NCBI RefSeq assembly: GCF_900114495.1
Contig: NZ_FOZI01000001.1
Location: 1,480,386-1,544,385 of the forward strand
DNA length: 64,000 nucleotides
Direction: 5' to 3'
From: Dyella sp. OK004
Lineage (GTDB): Bacteria > Pseudomonadota > Gammaproteobacteria > Xanthomonadales > Rhodanobacteraceae
Part shown: in pieces, positions 17,934-25,450 of the stretch
Position numbering within the stretch: the stretch's first letter is position 1
How the letters are laid out: each line of letters opens with the position of its first letter
Notes under the pieces: model-generated
Databases searched by the model: none
The model's input: the letters and a program-made list of their open reading frames with translations, nothing else
Told to the model about the DNA's origin: nothing
Position numbers and translations under genes: made by a program

Positions 17934-18638
17934 TCAGGGTGCGTCGTGAAACCAGAGCTCCAGGCCGATCCGCTCACCGCCGCGCACCCGGCTGATCGCG
18001 TGCTTGAGGCTCACGCGGTAGTAGCCCTTGCTGCCCTTGCAGGGGCGCTGCGCGGTGGTGATGATCGCAGCATCGCCAAGCTTCAACGGCAACACCACCG
18101 GACGCGATTGCATACGTGGGCGTTGCTCGGTCATCACGAACTCGCCGCCGCTGAAATCCTCGCCGGGCGTCGACAGCAGTGCGACCAGCTGCAACGGAAA
18201 GACGTGCTCGCCTTCTGTCTGCTGATGCAACGCCTGATAGTCGTGCTCGCGCAAACGGCTCAGGCTGGATCGCTGCCGCCGCTGGCCCGCCAGTTGGTTG
18301 AGCGCGATAAACGCATCCAGCTCATCGGGGTAGCGATAGCCGACCCCCAACGTTTCATTCCATCGGTTGGCGACGGGAGCGAGGTGGCGATAGAACGCTG
18401 CTTGCCATGTCGCCAATGGCTCCGGCAGCGGTTGCGCGAGATAAAAGAGATCGCCACTGCCCAGATCGCCCGATGCCAGGCTTTCGTGATGCCCGGCCTT
18501 CGCGGTACCGGTCCATGGCGGCAGGGCGCGTGCCTGGGCGGCATCGAACAGTCCGGGAAGCAAGGCGTAGCCTTCCTGGTCCAGCTGGGTGCCGACATCG
18601 GCCCAGTCGAGCCGATCGATCGAGGAAATCCCGCTCAC
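17934..18638 (-). CDS. 2OG-Fe(II) oxygenase-like protein, paralogue 2, iron-ligand Asp replaced
   Basis: A 234-aa protein, starting at the GTG 4 bases after the ada stop. It shares with the other two oxygenases EGYALLPGLFD, APVANRWN, EHVFPLQLVALLS, DFSGGEFVMTEQ and the C-terminal FHDA. The expected H-x-D reads H138-Q139-Q140 (LHQQTEGEHVF), so the carboxylate iron ligand is missing, whereas H213 and R223 are kept. It may be inactive, use a halide or water ligand as some H-x-A/G enzymes do, or use a nearby acid. The codons (CAT CAG CAG) are clear in the sequence. Confidence 0.8.
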   Translation of the reverse strand: MSGISSIDRLDWADVGTQLDQEGYALLPGLFDAAQARALPPWTGTAKAGHHESLASGDLGSGDLFYLAQPLPEPLATWQAAFYRHLAPVANRWNETLGVGYRYPDELDAFIALNQLAGQRRQRSSLSRLREHDYQALHQQTEGEHVFPLQLVALLSTPGEDFSGGEFVMTEQRPRMQSRPVVLPLKLGDAAIITTAQRPCKGSKGYYRVSLKHAISRVRGGERIGLELWFHDAP

Positions 18639-18642
18639 GCGA

Positions 18643-19719
<1,077 letters not shown>

Positions 19720-19764
19720 GGCGAATGTCGTGGCATGTCTGATCGTGGGATCAGCTTAGGCGGC

Positions 19765-19802
19765 AATTCATTCGCAAGAACTCCGGTTCTTGCGAATGAA
19801 TT
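19765..19802. promoter_or_regulatory. Palindromic double Ada box upstream of ada
   Basis: A perfect 17-base inverted repeat with a 4-base centre (AATTCATTCGCAAGAAC-TCCG-inverted arm). Each arm contains AAT-N6-GCAA, the A-box/B-box form known for E. coli Ada. GCAA and TTGC are 12 bases apart. The arm on the minus strand points at ada, whose ATG lies 70 bases past its GCAA. No T-run follows the dyad on the minus strand, so it is not an obvious terminator of alkA. A near-copy lies at 21282-21301. Confidence 0.75.
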
Positions 19803-19809
19803 CCTATCG

Positions 19810-20457
19810 TCAATGTGCTGGCGCGCGCCACAGATACCAAGCGGCCACCGTGCGGTAAGGGCGCCAGCCCTGTCCCAGCTCGCGCAGCTGTTTCGGCGTC
19901 GGTGCCTGCGCCAGGCCCTTGAAGCGGCGATAGCCTTCGCGCACACCGTAGTCATCCACGGGTAGGATGTCGGAGCGCTCCAGCGTATAGATCAGGAACA
20001 TCTCCACGGTCCAGCGTCCCACGCCGCGCAGCGATACCAGACGCTCGATCAGCGCCTCATCGTCCAGCTGCTGGGCATCGACCCGCGCCGGCACCACGCC
20101 ATCCATCGTTGCCTGCGCGATACCGCGAATGGTGGCGAGCTTGGTAGCCGAGAAGCCGCAGGCACGCTGTTGTTCCTGGTCGGTCGCCAGCAATTGCTTC
20201 GGTGTGGGGAACGCCACGCCCGGATACAGAGCGAGCAAACGGCCAAGGATGGCGTCGCCTGCCTTGGCGTGCAGCTGCTGGTAGGCGATGGCGCGCACCA
20301 GTGCCTCGTAAGGCTCGCGCGCGGGCTTGGCCTCGAAGCGACAAGGGCCGACGGCCTTGATCAGCCGGGCCCAGTCGCTATCCAGTTTCGCCAGAAACCG
20401 CGCAGCGCGCCGATAGGCTTCGGGTGAAAGGTCGGCGGCAATCGCGGGTGTCGGCAA
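19810..20457 (-). CDS. alkA: DNA-3-methyladenine glycosylase II
   Basis: A 215-aa base-excision glycosylase that removes 3-methyladenine and related alkylated bases. The helix-hairpin-helix/GPD signature is present (LVSLRGVGRWTVEMFLIY), followed by the catalytic Asp region DILPVDDYGV. I chose the TTG at 20457, two bases after the ogt stop, with AGGA eight bases before it. A longer frame into ogt exists but has no similarity. Order on the minus strand is small gene, ogt, alkA. The N-terminal AlkA beta domain is absent, so this is a short form. Confidence 0.9.
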   Translation of the reverse strand: MPTPAIAADLSPEAYRRAARFLAKLDSDWARLIKAVGPCRFEAKPAREPYEALVRAIAYQQLHAKAGDAILGRLLALYPGVAFPTPKQLLATDQEQQRACGFSATKLATIRGIAQATMDGVVPARVDAQQLDDEALIERLVSLRGVGRWTVEMFLIYTLERSDILPVDDYGVREGYRRFKGLAQAPTPKQLRELGQGWRPYRTVAAWYLWRAPAH

Positions 20458-20459
20458 GA

Positions 20460-21014
20460 TCAGAATCCTGGCAGCGAAGCGGTTTTCGGTGGAAGGGCCG
20501 GCCGTACTTGTATCGCCTTCTCGTGCTCGAGCAGCCAGCGCTTGCGATGCAAGCCCCAGGCATACCCCTTGAGGTCGCCGTTGCTCGCGATCACGCGGTG
20601 ACAAGGTACGACGATGGCGATCGGATTTGCACCGTTGGCTGCGCCGATGTCAATCGCCGCACGGGGATCGGTAAAGCCCAGTGCGCGCGCCAGTTGGCCG
20701 TAGCTGACGGTAGTGCCGGCCGGGATGCGGCGCAGGGCGGCCCACACCTGTTGCTGCAGATCGGTGCCGGCGGTGGCCGTGGGCAATCCGTCGAGTGCTT
20801 CGAGCTCGCCGGCAAAGTACCGCGCCAGGGCGTCGGCGATGGCTACCGGAGCCGGCGCGTCGGCCAATTCGTAGCTGCCGTAGTGTTCGCGCAAACCGCG
20901 ATGCAAGTGGGCCGAATGATCGGCGAAGTCCAGGGCACGAATGCGCCACTGCTCGTCGGTAACCAGCAGCATCGGGCCGAGCGGGGCATCCAGATGGCTC
21001 AGATAAAGCTTCAT
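20460..21014 (-). CDS. ogt: Methylated-DNA--protein-cysteine methyltransferase
   Basis: A 184-aa suicide repair protein that transfers the methyl group from O6-methylguanine to C138 in VVPCHRVIASNG. Upstream helix-turn-helix segments are TVSYGQLARALG and AAIDIGAANGANP. It has the usual N-terminal domain and no regulatory domain, and ends in a Pro-rich tail. Ribosome site GAGGAG before the ATG at 21014. It is followed two bases later by alkA and preceded by a small unknown gene, forming the second operon of the cluster. Confidence 0.95.
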   Translation of the reverse strand: MKLYLSHLDAPLGPMLLVTDEQWRIRALDFADHSAHLHRGLREHYGSYELADAPAPVAIADALARYFAGELEALDGLPTATAGTDLQQQVWAALRRIPAGTTVSYGQLARALGFTDPRAAIDIGAANGANPIAIVVPCHRVIASNGDLKGYAWGLHRKRWLLEHEKAIQVRPALPPKTASLPGF

Positions 21015-21025
21015 GACGGCACTCC

Positions 21026-21223
21026 TCAGCGCAATCGGGTCACGCCGCTTTCGTTCAACTGAAAAACCTCGCCGCTATGGAAATGCAGCTCGGTATGGCC
21101 GCGGTCGTTGATTCGCCAATAGGCGAAACCGGCATCCACGGATGCCTGAAAGTGCGCCGTGATCTCCCGTTGTGTCGTTTGCGCGTCATCCGCGGAACGG
21201 GCCGGAGCGGGTGGCCAGGTCAT
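21026..21223 (-). CDS. Small conserved-looking protein in the ogt-alkA operon
   Basis: About 65 aa from the ATG at 21223; ATG 21253 and TTG 21262 would lengthen it. The C-terminal half (HFQASVDAGFAYWRINDRG, HTELHFHSGEVFQLN) looks like a compact beta-rich domain. The gene ends 11 bases before the ogt ATG. The later start is favoured because the Ada-like dyad at 21282-21301 would place transcription initiation near 21245. No function can be given; the setting suggests a place in the alkylation response. Confidence 0.6.
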   Translation of the reverse strand: MTWPPAPARSADDAQTTQREITAHFQASVDAGFAYWRINDRGHTELHFHSGEVFQLNESGVTRLR

Positions 21224-21281
21224 CGACACGGAAAGTGATCTCGGCGTTGGCATGGGAGCCAAGATAGCGATTGCTGCCTCC

Positions 21282-21301
21282 GCAAAAACTCCGGCTCTTG
21301 C
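21282..21301. promoter_or_regulatory. Second Ada-type palindrome, upstream of small gene-ogt-alkA
   Basis: GCAAAAACTCCGGCTCTTGC matches the core of the 19765-19802 palindrome at 18 of 20 positions and has the same GCAA-N12-TTGC spacing. On the minus strand the outer half-box reads GAT-N6-GCAA, one base from AAT-N6-GCAA. It lies in the 97-base gap between the third oxygenase gene and the operon it would control. Confidence 0.65.
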
Positions 21302-21320
21302 TGTCGAATCCGCCGCTGCG

Positions 21321-22037
21321 TCAGCGTGCGTCGTGAAAGATCAGGCCCACGGTATGACGATGGCCACGGCGGATGCGGCTGACGCCGTGGCGCATGGCCA
21401 CTTTGCGGGTGCCACCGCGCTTGCCCGCGGCCGGGCGCTGGTTCACGGTGAATACCACCGCATCGCCCTGGCGCAACGAAACCACGTCGGCGCGCTGCCC
21501 GGAAGCGGCCTGCTCGGTCATCACGAACTCGCCGCCACTGAAATCCTTGCCGGGCTCGGATAGCAGAATCGCCACCTGCAACGGAAAGACATGATCACCA
21601 TACAGATCCTGGTGCAGGCAGTTGTAGTCGCCCTCGCCGTACTCGAGCATCAGCGGCGTAGGCCGCGTTTGCCCGGCTTGATGGCATCGTTTCAGAAAGT
21701 CATCCAGGTCGCCCGGATATTGCACATCGATACCCAGCTGCCGGTTCCAGCGATTGGCGACAGGCGCCAGCCGCGGATACAGCGCGTGGCGCAATTCGTC
21801 GAGCAGCGGCGGCAGGGGGTAGGCGAAGTACTTGTATTCGCCGCGCCCGAAGCCGTGACGAGCCATCACGACGCGAGCGCGGTAGACCTCATCACGTGGG
21901 TACAGCGCGGCCAGCTGTGTGCATTGCGCGGCACTGAGCAGGCGCGGCAATACGGCATTGCCGTGGGCGTCGAGCGACTGTTCGGCGCCGACCCAATCCT
22001 GCATGGCAACGAGCTGATCGGTCGGTGTGCTTGCCAT
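21321..22037 (-). CDS. 2OG-Fe(II) oxygenase, paralogue 3 of the alkylation cluster
   Basis: A 238-aa oxygenase with an intact site: H142 and D144 in CLHQDLYGDHVFPLQ, H217 in RHGVSRIRR, R227 in GHRHTVGLIFHD. The ATG at 22037 has GGAG eight bases upstream; an ATG at 22082 would add 15 residues starting MHTSSTSS, similar to the start of Ada (MHTSTKNSS). It is closer to paralogue 1 than to paralogue 2. It precedes the Ada-type palindrome and the ogt-alkA operon, so it may have its own promoter. Substrate unknown. Confidence 0.85.
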   Translation of the reverse strand: MASTPTDQLVAMQDWVGAEQSLDAHGNAVLPRLLSAAQCTQLAALYPRDEVYRARVVMARHGFGRGEYKYFAYPLPPLLDELRHALYPRLAPVANRWNRQLGIDVQYPGDLDDFLKRCHQAGQTRPTPLMLEYGEGDYNCLHQDLYGDHVFPLQVAILLSEPGKDFSGGEFVMTEQAASGQRADVVSLRQGDAVVFTVNQRPAAGKRGGTRKVAMRHGVSRIRRGHRHTVGLIFHDAR

Positions 22038-22227
22038 CACGCGCGCTCCTTGGCGGAGACTGGATGTAGAACTGGTATGCATCGTCTTTCATCGAGCCGT
22101 TTGGGGGAGTGCGCGATGACGATAACCCACGCGGTGGCCTCTGGAACTCCGGAAAAGAGAGGTGCAATTTTTCAGCGAAACGCGACCCACGGGTTTTCGA
22201 CGTGAGGTGGTACCGCTTTCCGCCGTT

Positions 22228-24003
22228 TCAGGCTTCGACCAGACTACCGTCCTCGGTATCGGAAATGACGCGATTGCGTCCGGTACGCTTGGCACGATAG
22301 AGCGCCGCATCCGCTTCCCTGCACAATCGCTGCAACCCGTAGCCGGAGCTGTCGGTAGAGGCCAGGCCGACGCTGGCGGAAAACGATATGACACCCCCGT
22401 CTGCATCGACCGGCGCCGCTTGAATGGCCGTCCGAATGCGATCGGCGATGGCCTTGCCCTGGTCGCGGGAACAGTCGAGCAGTAGGATGCCGAATTCCTC
22501 GCCCCCCAGGCGGCCGAACAGATCGGCGGGGCGCAGGTGCTGCTCGCAGACAGCGACAGTGCGCTTGAGCACGGCATCGCCCATGGCGTGTCCATGCGTG
22601 TCATTGACCTGCTTGAAGTAGTCCATGTCGATGAAGATCAGGCAGGCGGCACCATGTTTTTTCTCCAGCAGGCGCAGGGCGCGGTCGGCCTCGCTGATGA
22701 AGTGCTGATGGTTGAAGATGCCGGTAAGCCCGTCCTGGCTGGACAGCTTCTTGAAGCGAAGCTGCGAGCGCTTGATGCGGAGCAGCCAGAAGACGATGGA
22801 TGCCAGGACCAGCAGCAAAAGGACGATGTAGAGCCGGCTGGTCTCTACGGCCTTGGTGCCCAGTGCCTGCTGCAGCCGCAGAATACTGTTCTGCTTGCTC
22901 AGGCTTTCCGTCTCAAGCTTCTGCACAAGGGTGTGCTGCTGGGTCATCTCGTAGGCCAGCGTACGAGCGCTGACGTCATTGAGATAACCCTTGTCCTGGA
23001 TCACATATTGTTCGTAGTACGCGAGCGCGGCGCCGTCGTTCCCATGCTTCTTTTCGATCTGGTACAGCACCTCGTAGACCACTCTCAGCCACTCGCTTAT
23101 GTCACCCGGTCGGCCCAAGGCTATGGCGTCGAGTGCGGCCTTTTTCGCTTCGTTGTCGTTGCCCAGTTTTGCATAGGCCTGCGCTCGTTCCGCCTGTGAA
23201 GACAGTAGATGAAAATGGTACCGGCTGGTGCGAATGCTGGGGGCGATGCGGTCAAGTAGTGCCAAGGCTTTATCTGGTTGACTCTCGTCCAGGTAAAGGC
23301 TGCTTAGCACCAGCCACATGCTGTTGGTGGCGATGGGTTGTCCGGCCACTACGCAAGCATCAATAGCCTGATGGAGTATCGGGCTGGAGGATATCAGTCG
23401 TTTGCTGTTGTAAAGCGCGGCGACCTGCAGGTTTAGAGGAAGGCATGCCGTCTCACCAGGAGGCATGGCGTCCTCCATCATGCGTGCGTACTTGATAGCG
23501 AGATCGGTTTGTCCGGCAAAGTCCAGCATCTGCGACAGGTACATCAGGGTCGCGTAGCGAACGTGAGGATCGCTAATCTTTGGTAATGCAGTTGTCAGGC
23601 GATTGGCCAGAGCAAAGGCTTCGTCGTAACGTTGATTGGTGCCAAGGTTATACAAGAGCAGCGCAGACGCCTTGCCCACCAGCGTCACGTCGCCGGAGTG
23701 ATCAATCACTTCGCGGAGCTGAATTTCAGACTGGGCGTAGTCGCCTCTGAACATGGTTTCCCATGCATCGAGATATCGCAGATACCATTGCTCGCGCTGA
23801 GTCAGGCGCGGCGTTTCTCGATGAATCTGCTCCAGCATTTGCACGAACTGAGGATGATCTTTCGTGCGAAGACTCTCGGTCTGCTCAAGGAATGCCGTCG
23901 GGTTCGTAGCGGGCGTGACGGCATGGGCCGGCTGCACGAGCACACTCCAGGCCATGCCAATTAATGCAGACCATGACCAGAAGTGGCGCGTCAGCCGGCG
24001 CAC
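22228..24003 (-). CDS. Diguanylate cyclase with periplasmic TPR-like sensor region
   Basis: A 591-aa membrane protein making cyclic di-GMP. It has a signal/anchor at the N-terminus (residues 8-28), a long helical repeat region to about 350, a transmembrane helix (YIVLLLLVLASIVFWLLRI, about 386-405) and a C-terminal GGDEF domain. The catalytic motif is intact GGEEF at 500-504. The inhibitory-site motif RPAD lies five residues before it, so product inhibition is expected. The start is GTG at 24003, 11 bases after the stop of the borosin precursor gene, so it may be read from the same message. Confidence 0.92.
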   Translation of the reverse strand: MRRLTRHFWSWSALIGMAWSVLVQPAHAVTPATNPTAFLEQTESLRTKDHPQFVQMLEQIHRETPRLTQREQWYLRYLDAWETMFRGDYAQSEIQLREVIDHSGDVTLVGKASALLLYNLGTNQRYDEAFALANRLTTALPKISDPHVRYATLMYLSQMLDFAGQTDLAIKYARMMEDAMPPGETACLPLNLQVAALYNSKRLISSSPILHQAIDACVVAGQPIATNSMWLVLSSLYLDESQPDKALALLDRIAPSIRTSRYHFHLLSSQAERAQAYAKLGNDNEAKKAALDAIALGRPGDISEWLRVVYEVLYQIEKKHGNDGAALAYYEQYVIQDKGYLNDVSARTLAYEMTQQHTLVQKLETESLSKQNSILRLQQALGTKAVETSRLYIVLLLLVLASIVFWLLRIKRSQLRFKKLSSQDGLTGIFNHQHFISEADRALRLLEKKHGAACLIFIDMDYFKQVNDTHGHAMGDAVLKRTVAVCEQHLRPADLFGRLGGEEFGILLLDCSRDQGKAIADRIRTAIQAAPVDADGGVISFSASVGLASTDSSGYGLQRLCREADAALYRAKRTGRNRVISDTEDGSLVEA

Positions 24004-24014
24004 GTGGGCTGTAT

Positions 24015-24311
24015 TTATCGATCAGGGAGAGATTGGCCGCTATCGGGAGCCGGCTCAGTGGGTTGCTCAGTGTCGCCACCCTCCTCGGGCTCGTCTTCCT
24101 CACGGCATGGGCCCTGAGTGCCTTGAGGTGGCTCCATGGGCTTGTGTCCAAGCTCGTTGAATAGCCATTTGTTGTCACCAGTCGCTACCGCGGTAGTGAG
24201 GCCGTCGGACGCTTGTGCCTGCTCAAGTGCCTTGGCTAGTTCTTCAGCCGATGCATGACGCAGCGAGGCGTCACGGCCGATAGCTTCCAGCAATTCAATC
24301 GTGTCTGCCAT
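24015..24311 (-). CDS. Probable borosin RiPP precursor peptide (split type)
   Basis: A 98-aa peptide. Residues 1-53 resemble the borosin-binding domain of split borosin precursors such as Shewanella SonA. LLEAIGRDASLRHAS corresponds to the first helices, and AVATGDNKWLFNELG to the A-V-x-T-G-D-x3-L-x3-(L/S)-G segment. The remaining 45 residues, the expected core/tail, are Pro-, Glu- and Asp-rich with a single Cys (GTQGPCREEDEPEEGG), unlike the hydrophobic cores of characterised borosins. Ribosome site AGGGG before the ATG. A SonM-like methyltransferase gene lies upstream on the same strand. Nif11-type leaders are an alternative but fit less well. Confidence 0.72.
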   Translation of the reverse strand: MADTIELLEAIGRDASLRHASAEELAKALEQAQASDGLTTAVATGDNKWLFNELGHKPMEPPQGTQGPCREEDEPEEGGDTEQPTEPAPDSGQSLPDR

Positions 24312-24349
24312 GTGTTTCCCCTGTTTCCTGTCATTGCAGCTTGATGGGC

Positions 24350-24490
24350 CTATCCCATCGGTAGCGTGCGGTTCTTGAATCGATAAAGCGTGGTGTCGGT
24401 CTTCATCGACACTTCCTGGTAGCAGAGTGTGAGACGGGACTGTCCTTCAAAGATGCGATATTGCTGGAGCGATTGAAGGATTACCCCCAT
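24350..24490 (-). CDS. 46-aa ORF between borosin methyltransferase and precursor
   Basis: The ATG at 24490 has AGGGG five bases upstream and lies 13 bases after the methyltransferase stop. The frame encodes 46 residues (MGVILQSLQQYRIFEGQS, then LTLCYQEVSMKTDTTLYRF, ending KNRTLPMG). The precursor gene begins 38 bases after its stop. The composition is ordinary for a folded small protein, and spacing and ribosome site match operon genes. No family is recognised; it could be an accessory protein or a second peptide substrate. Confidence 0.6.
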   Translation of the reverse strand: MGVILQSLQQYRIFEGQSRLTLCYQEVSMKTDTTLYRFKNRTLPMG

Positions 24491-24503
24491 GTCAGCCCCT
24501 GCC

Positions 24504-25340
24504 TTACGCCAAAGCATCTGTCTTGCTCAGCTCATCTAATGCCGCCAAACGCTCTTGCATAGCGTGATTCGGTATCAAGGATTCTGCCGGGGGCAACACC
24601 ACTGACTCCTCGGAGGTCAATGGGACATGAGGTAGATCACGCAGGGCAACGCGACGAATGCGGGGCTTCTCGATCGGCAACGTTGCTCCGCGATAAATAA
24701 TCACTTCATGGTCGAGCGAATAATCCTGACTGAGTTGATCTACTAGCACTTGGCGATATGCTGGTCCGGTCTGGAAGCGTGTCATCGAAAGATCGCCGAC
24801 CAAGCCGACCTGCCACAGCACCAGATAACCGGTGGGGTCGATGCGTCGTTTATACAAAAGCAGCTGCGTAGCCTCGAAGTGCTGACAGCCGTAACGGCCC
24901 GGATCGATCCCCAGATCGGCATAGAGGCAATCTTCAGCGGAAATGCCTGGCTCCATGTGCGCGGCGAAACCTTCTGCTCGCGCAACCTCGATGACCTTGT
25001 GCGGTGACCACGCAAAAATGCCTGGATGCCCATAAAACACTCCGCAGACACGCTTGTCGGCGCGGACTTCCGTCATCATCAGGTTGACCCATTGCTTATA
25101 GGTCTTCAGCCGCGACTTGCCCTCCTGATAGTAGGGTTGGAGGCTGCGGACATCCGGGTGCATGCGCTGCAACCACATCTCCACCACGCCATCGGAAAGC
25201 CCGGCGAAGATCACGTCCGCTTGCTCAATATGGCTGCGCGCCAGCGGTGTGAGGTGGGAGCCCAAAGTCATGCCCATGCCGACGCAGGCCAGGCTGCCGC
25301 GGCGCGCATCGTTCGATGGCGGAAGAGGGAGTGTTGTCAT
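24504..25340 (-). CDS. Borosin-type peptide alpha-N-methyltransferase (SonM-like)
   Basis: A 278-aa SAM-dependent enzyme of the tetrapyrrole-methylase fold. It has the Gly-rich SAM loop SLACVGMGMTLGSHLTPLAR. R77 and Y81 (RLKTY) have the four-residue spacing of the catalytic Arg/Tyr of OphMA and SonM. YGHPGIFAWSPH, EPGISAEDCLYADLGIDPG and YSLDHEVIIYRG are near-identical in pattern to SonM. Known members methylate backbone amides of a peptide. No precursor is fused to it, so it is the split type. The ATG at 25340 was chosen; a TTG at 25358 is possible. Porphyrin or cobalamin methylation is less likely, with no such pathway genes nearby. Confidence 0.85.
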   Translation of the reverse strand: MTTLPLPPSNDARRGSLACVGMGMTLGSHLTPLARSHIEQADVIFAGLSDGVVEMWLQRMHPDVRSLQPYYQEGKSRLKTYKQWVNLMMTEVRADKRVCGVFYGHPGIFAWSPHKVIEVARAEGFAAHMEPGISAEDCLYADLGIDPGRYGCQHFEATQLLLYKRRIDPTGYLVLWQVGLVGDLSMTRFQTGPAYRQVLVDQLSQDYSLDHEVIIYRGATLPIEKPRIRRVALRDLPHVPLTSEESVVLPPAESLIPNHAMQERLAALDELSKTDALA

Positions 25341-25416
25341 CGCGTGATAGTAGGGCAATTTTCTGAAGCCAGAACATGGCCAGAGGAACTAACGGCCAGC
25401 TGCCCAGGCCCTCTAT

Positions 25417-25433
25417 TGCACCAATCAGATGCA
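25417..25433. promoter_or_regulatory. NtrC binding site upstream of ntrB
   Basis: TGCACC-AATCA-GATGCA differs from the symmetrical NtrC consensus at one arm position. It ends 17 bases before the ntrB ATG, and a further TGGTGCA half-site abuts the start codon. The position suggests autorepression of ntrBC. The site also lies within 100 bases of the divergent borosin methyltransferase start. Confidence 0.65.
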
Positions 25434-25450
25434 TTGCCCATGATGGTGCA

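Noticed and set aside
19765..19802. Palindrome considered as a terminator for alkA
   Set aside because: No T-run follows on the minus strand, and both arms match the Ada box spacing, with a near copy before a second operon.
24015..24311. Precursor considered as a Nif11-type or lanthipeptide leader
   Set aside because: No Gly-Gly cleavage motif, no LanM/radical-SAM/YcaO genes nearby, and the adjacent enzyme matches borosin methyltransferases.
24504..25340. Methyltransferase considered as a cobalamin or siroheme pathway enzyme
   Set aside because: No cob, cbi or cys genes nearby, and the catalytic R-x3-Y and C-terminal segments fit peptide N-methyltransferases.
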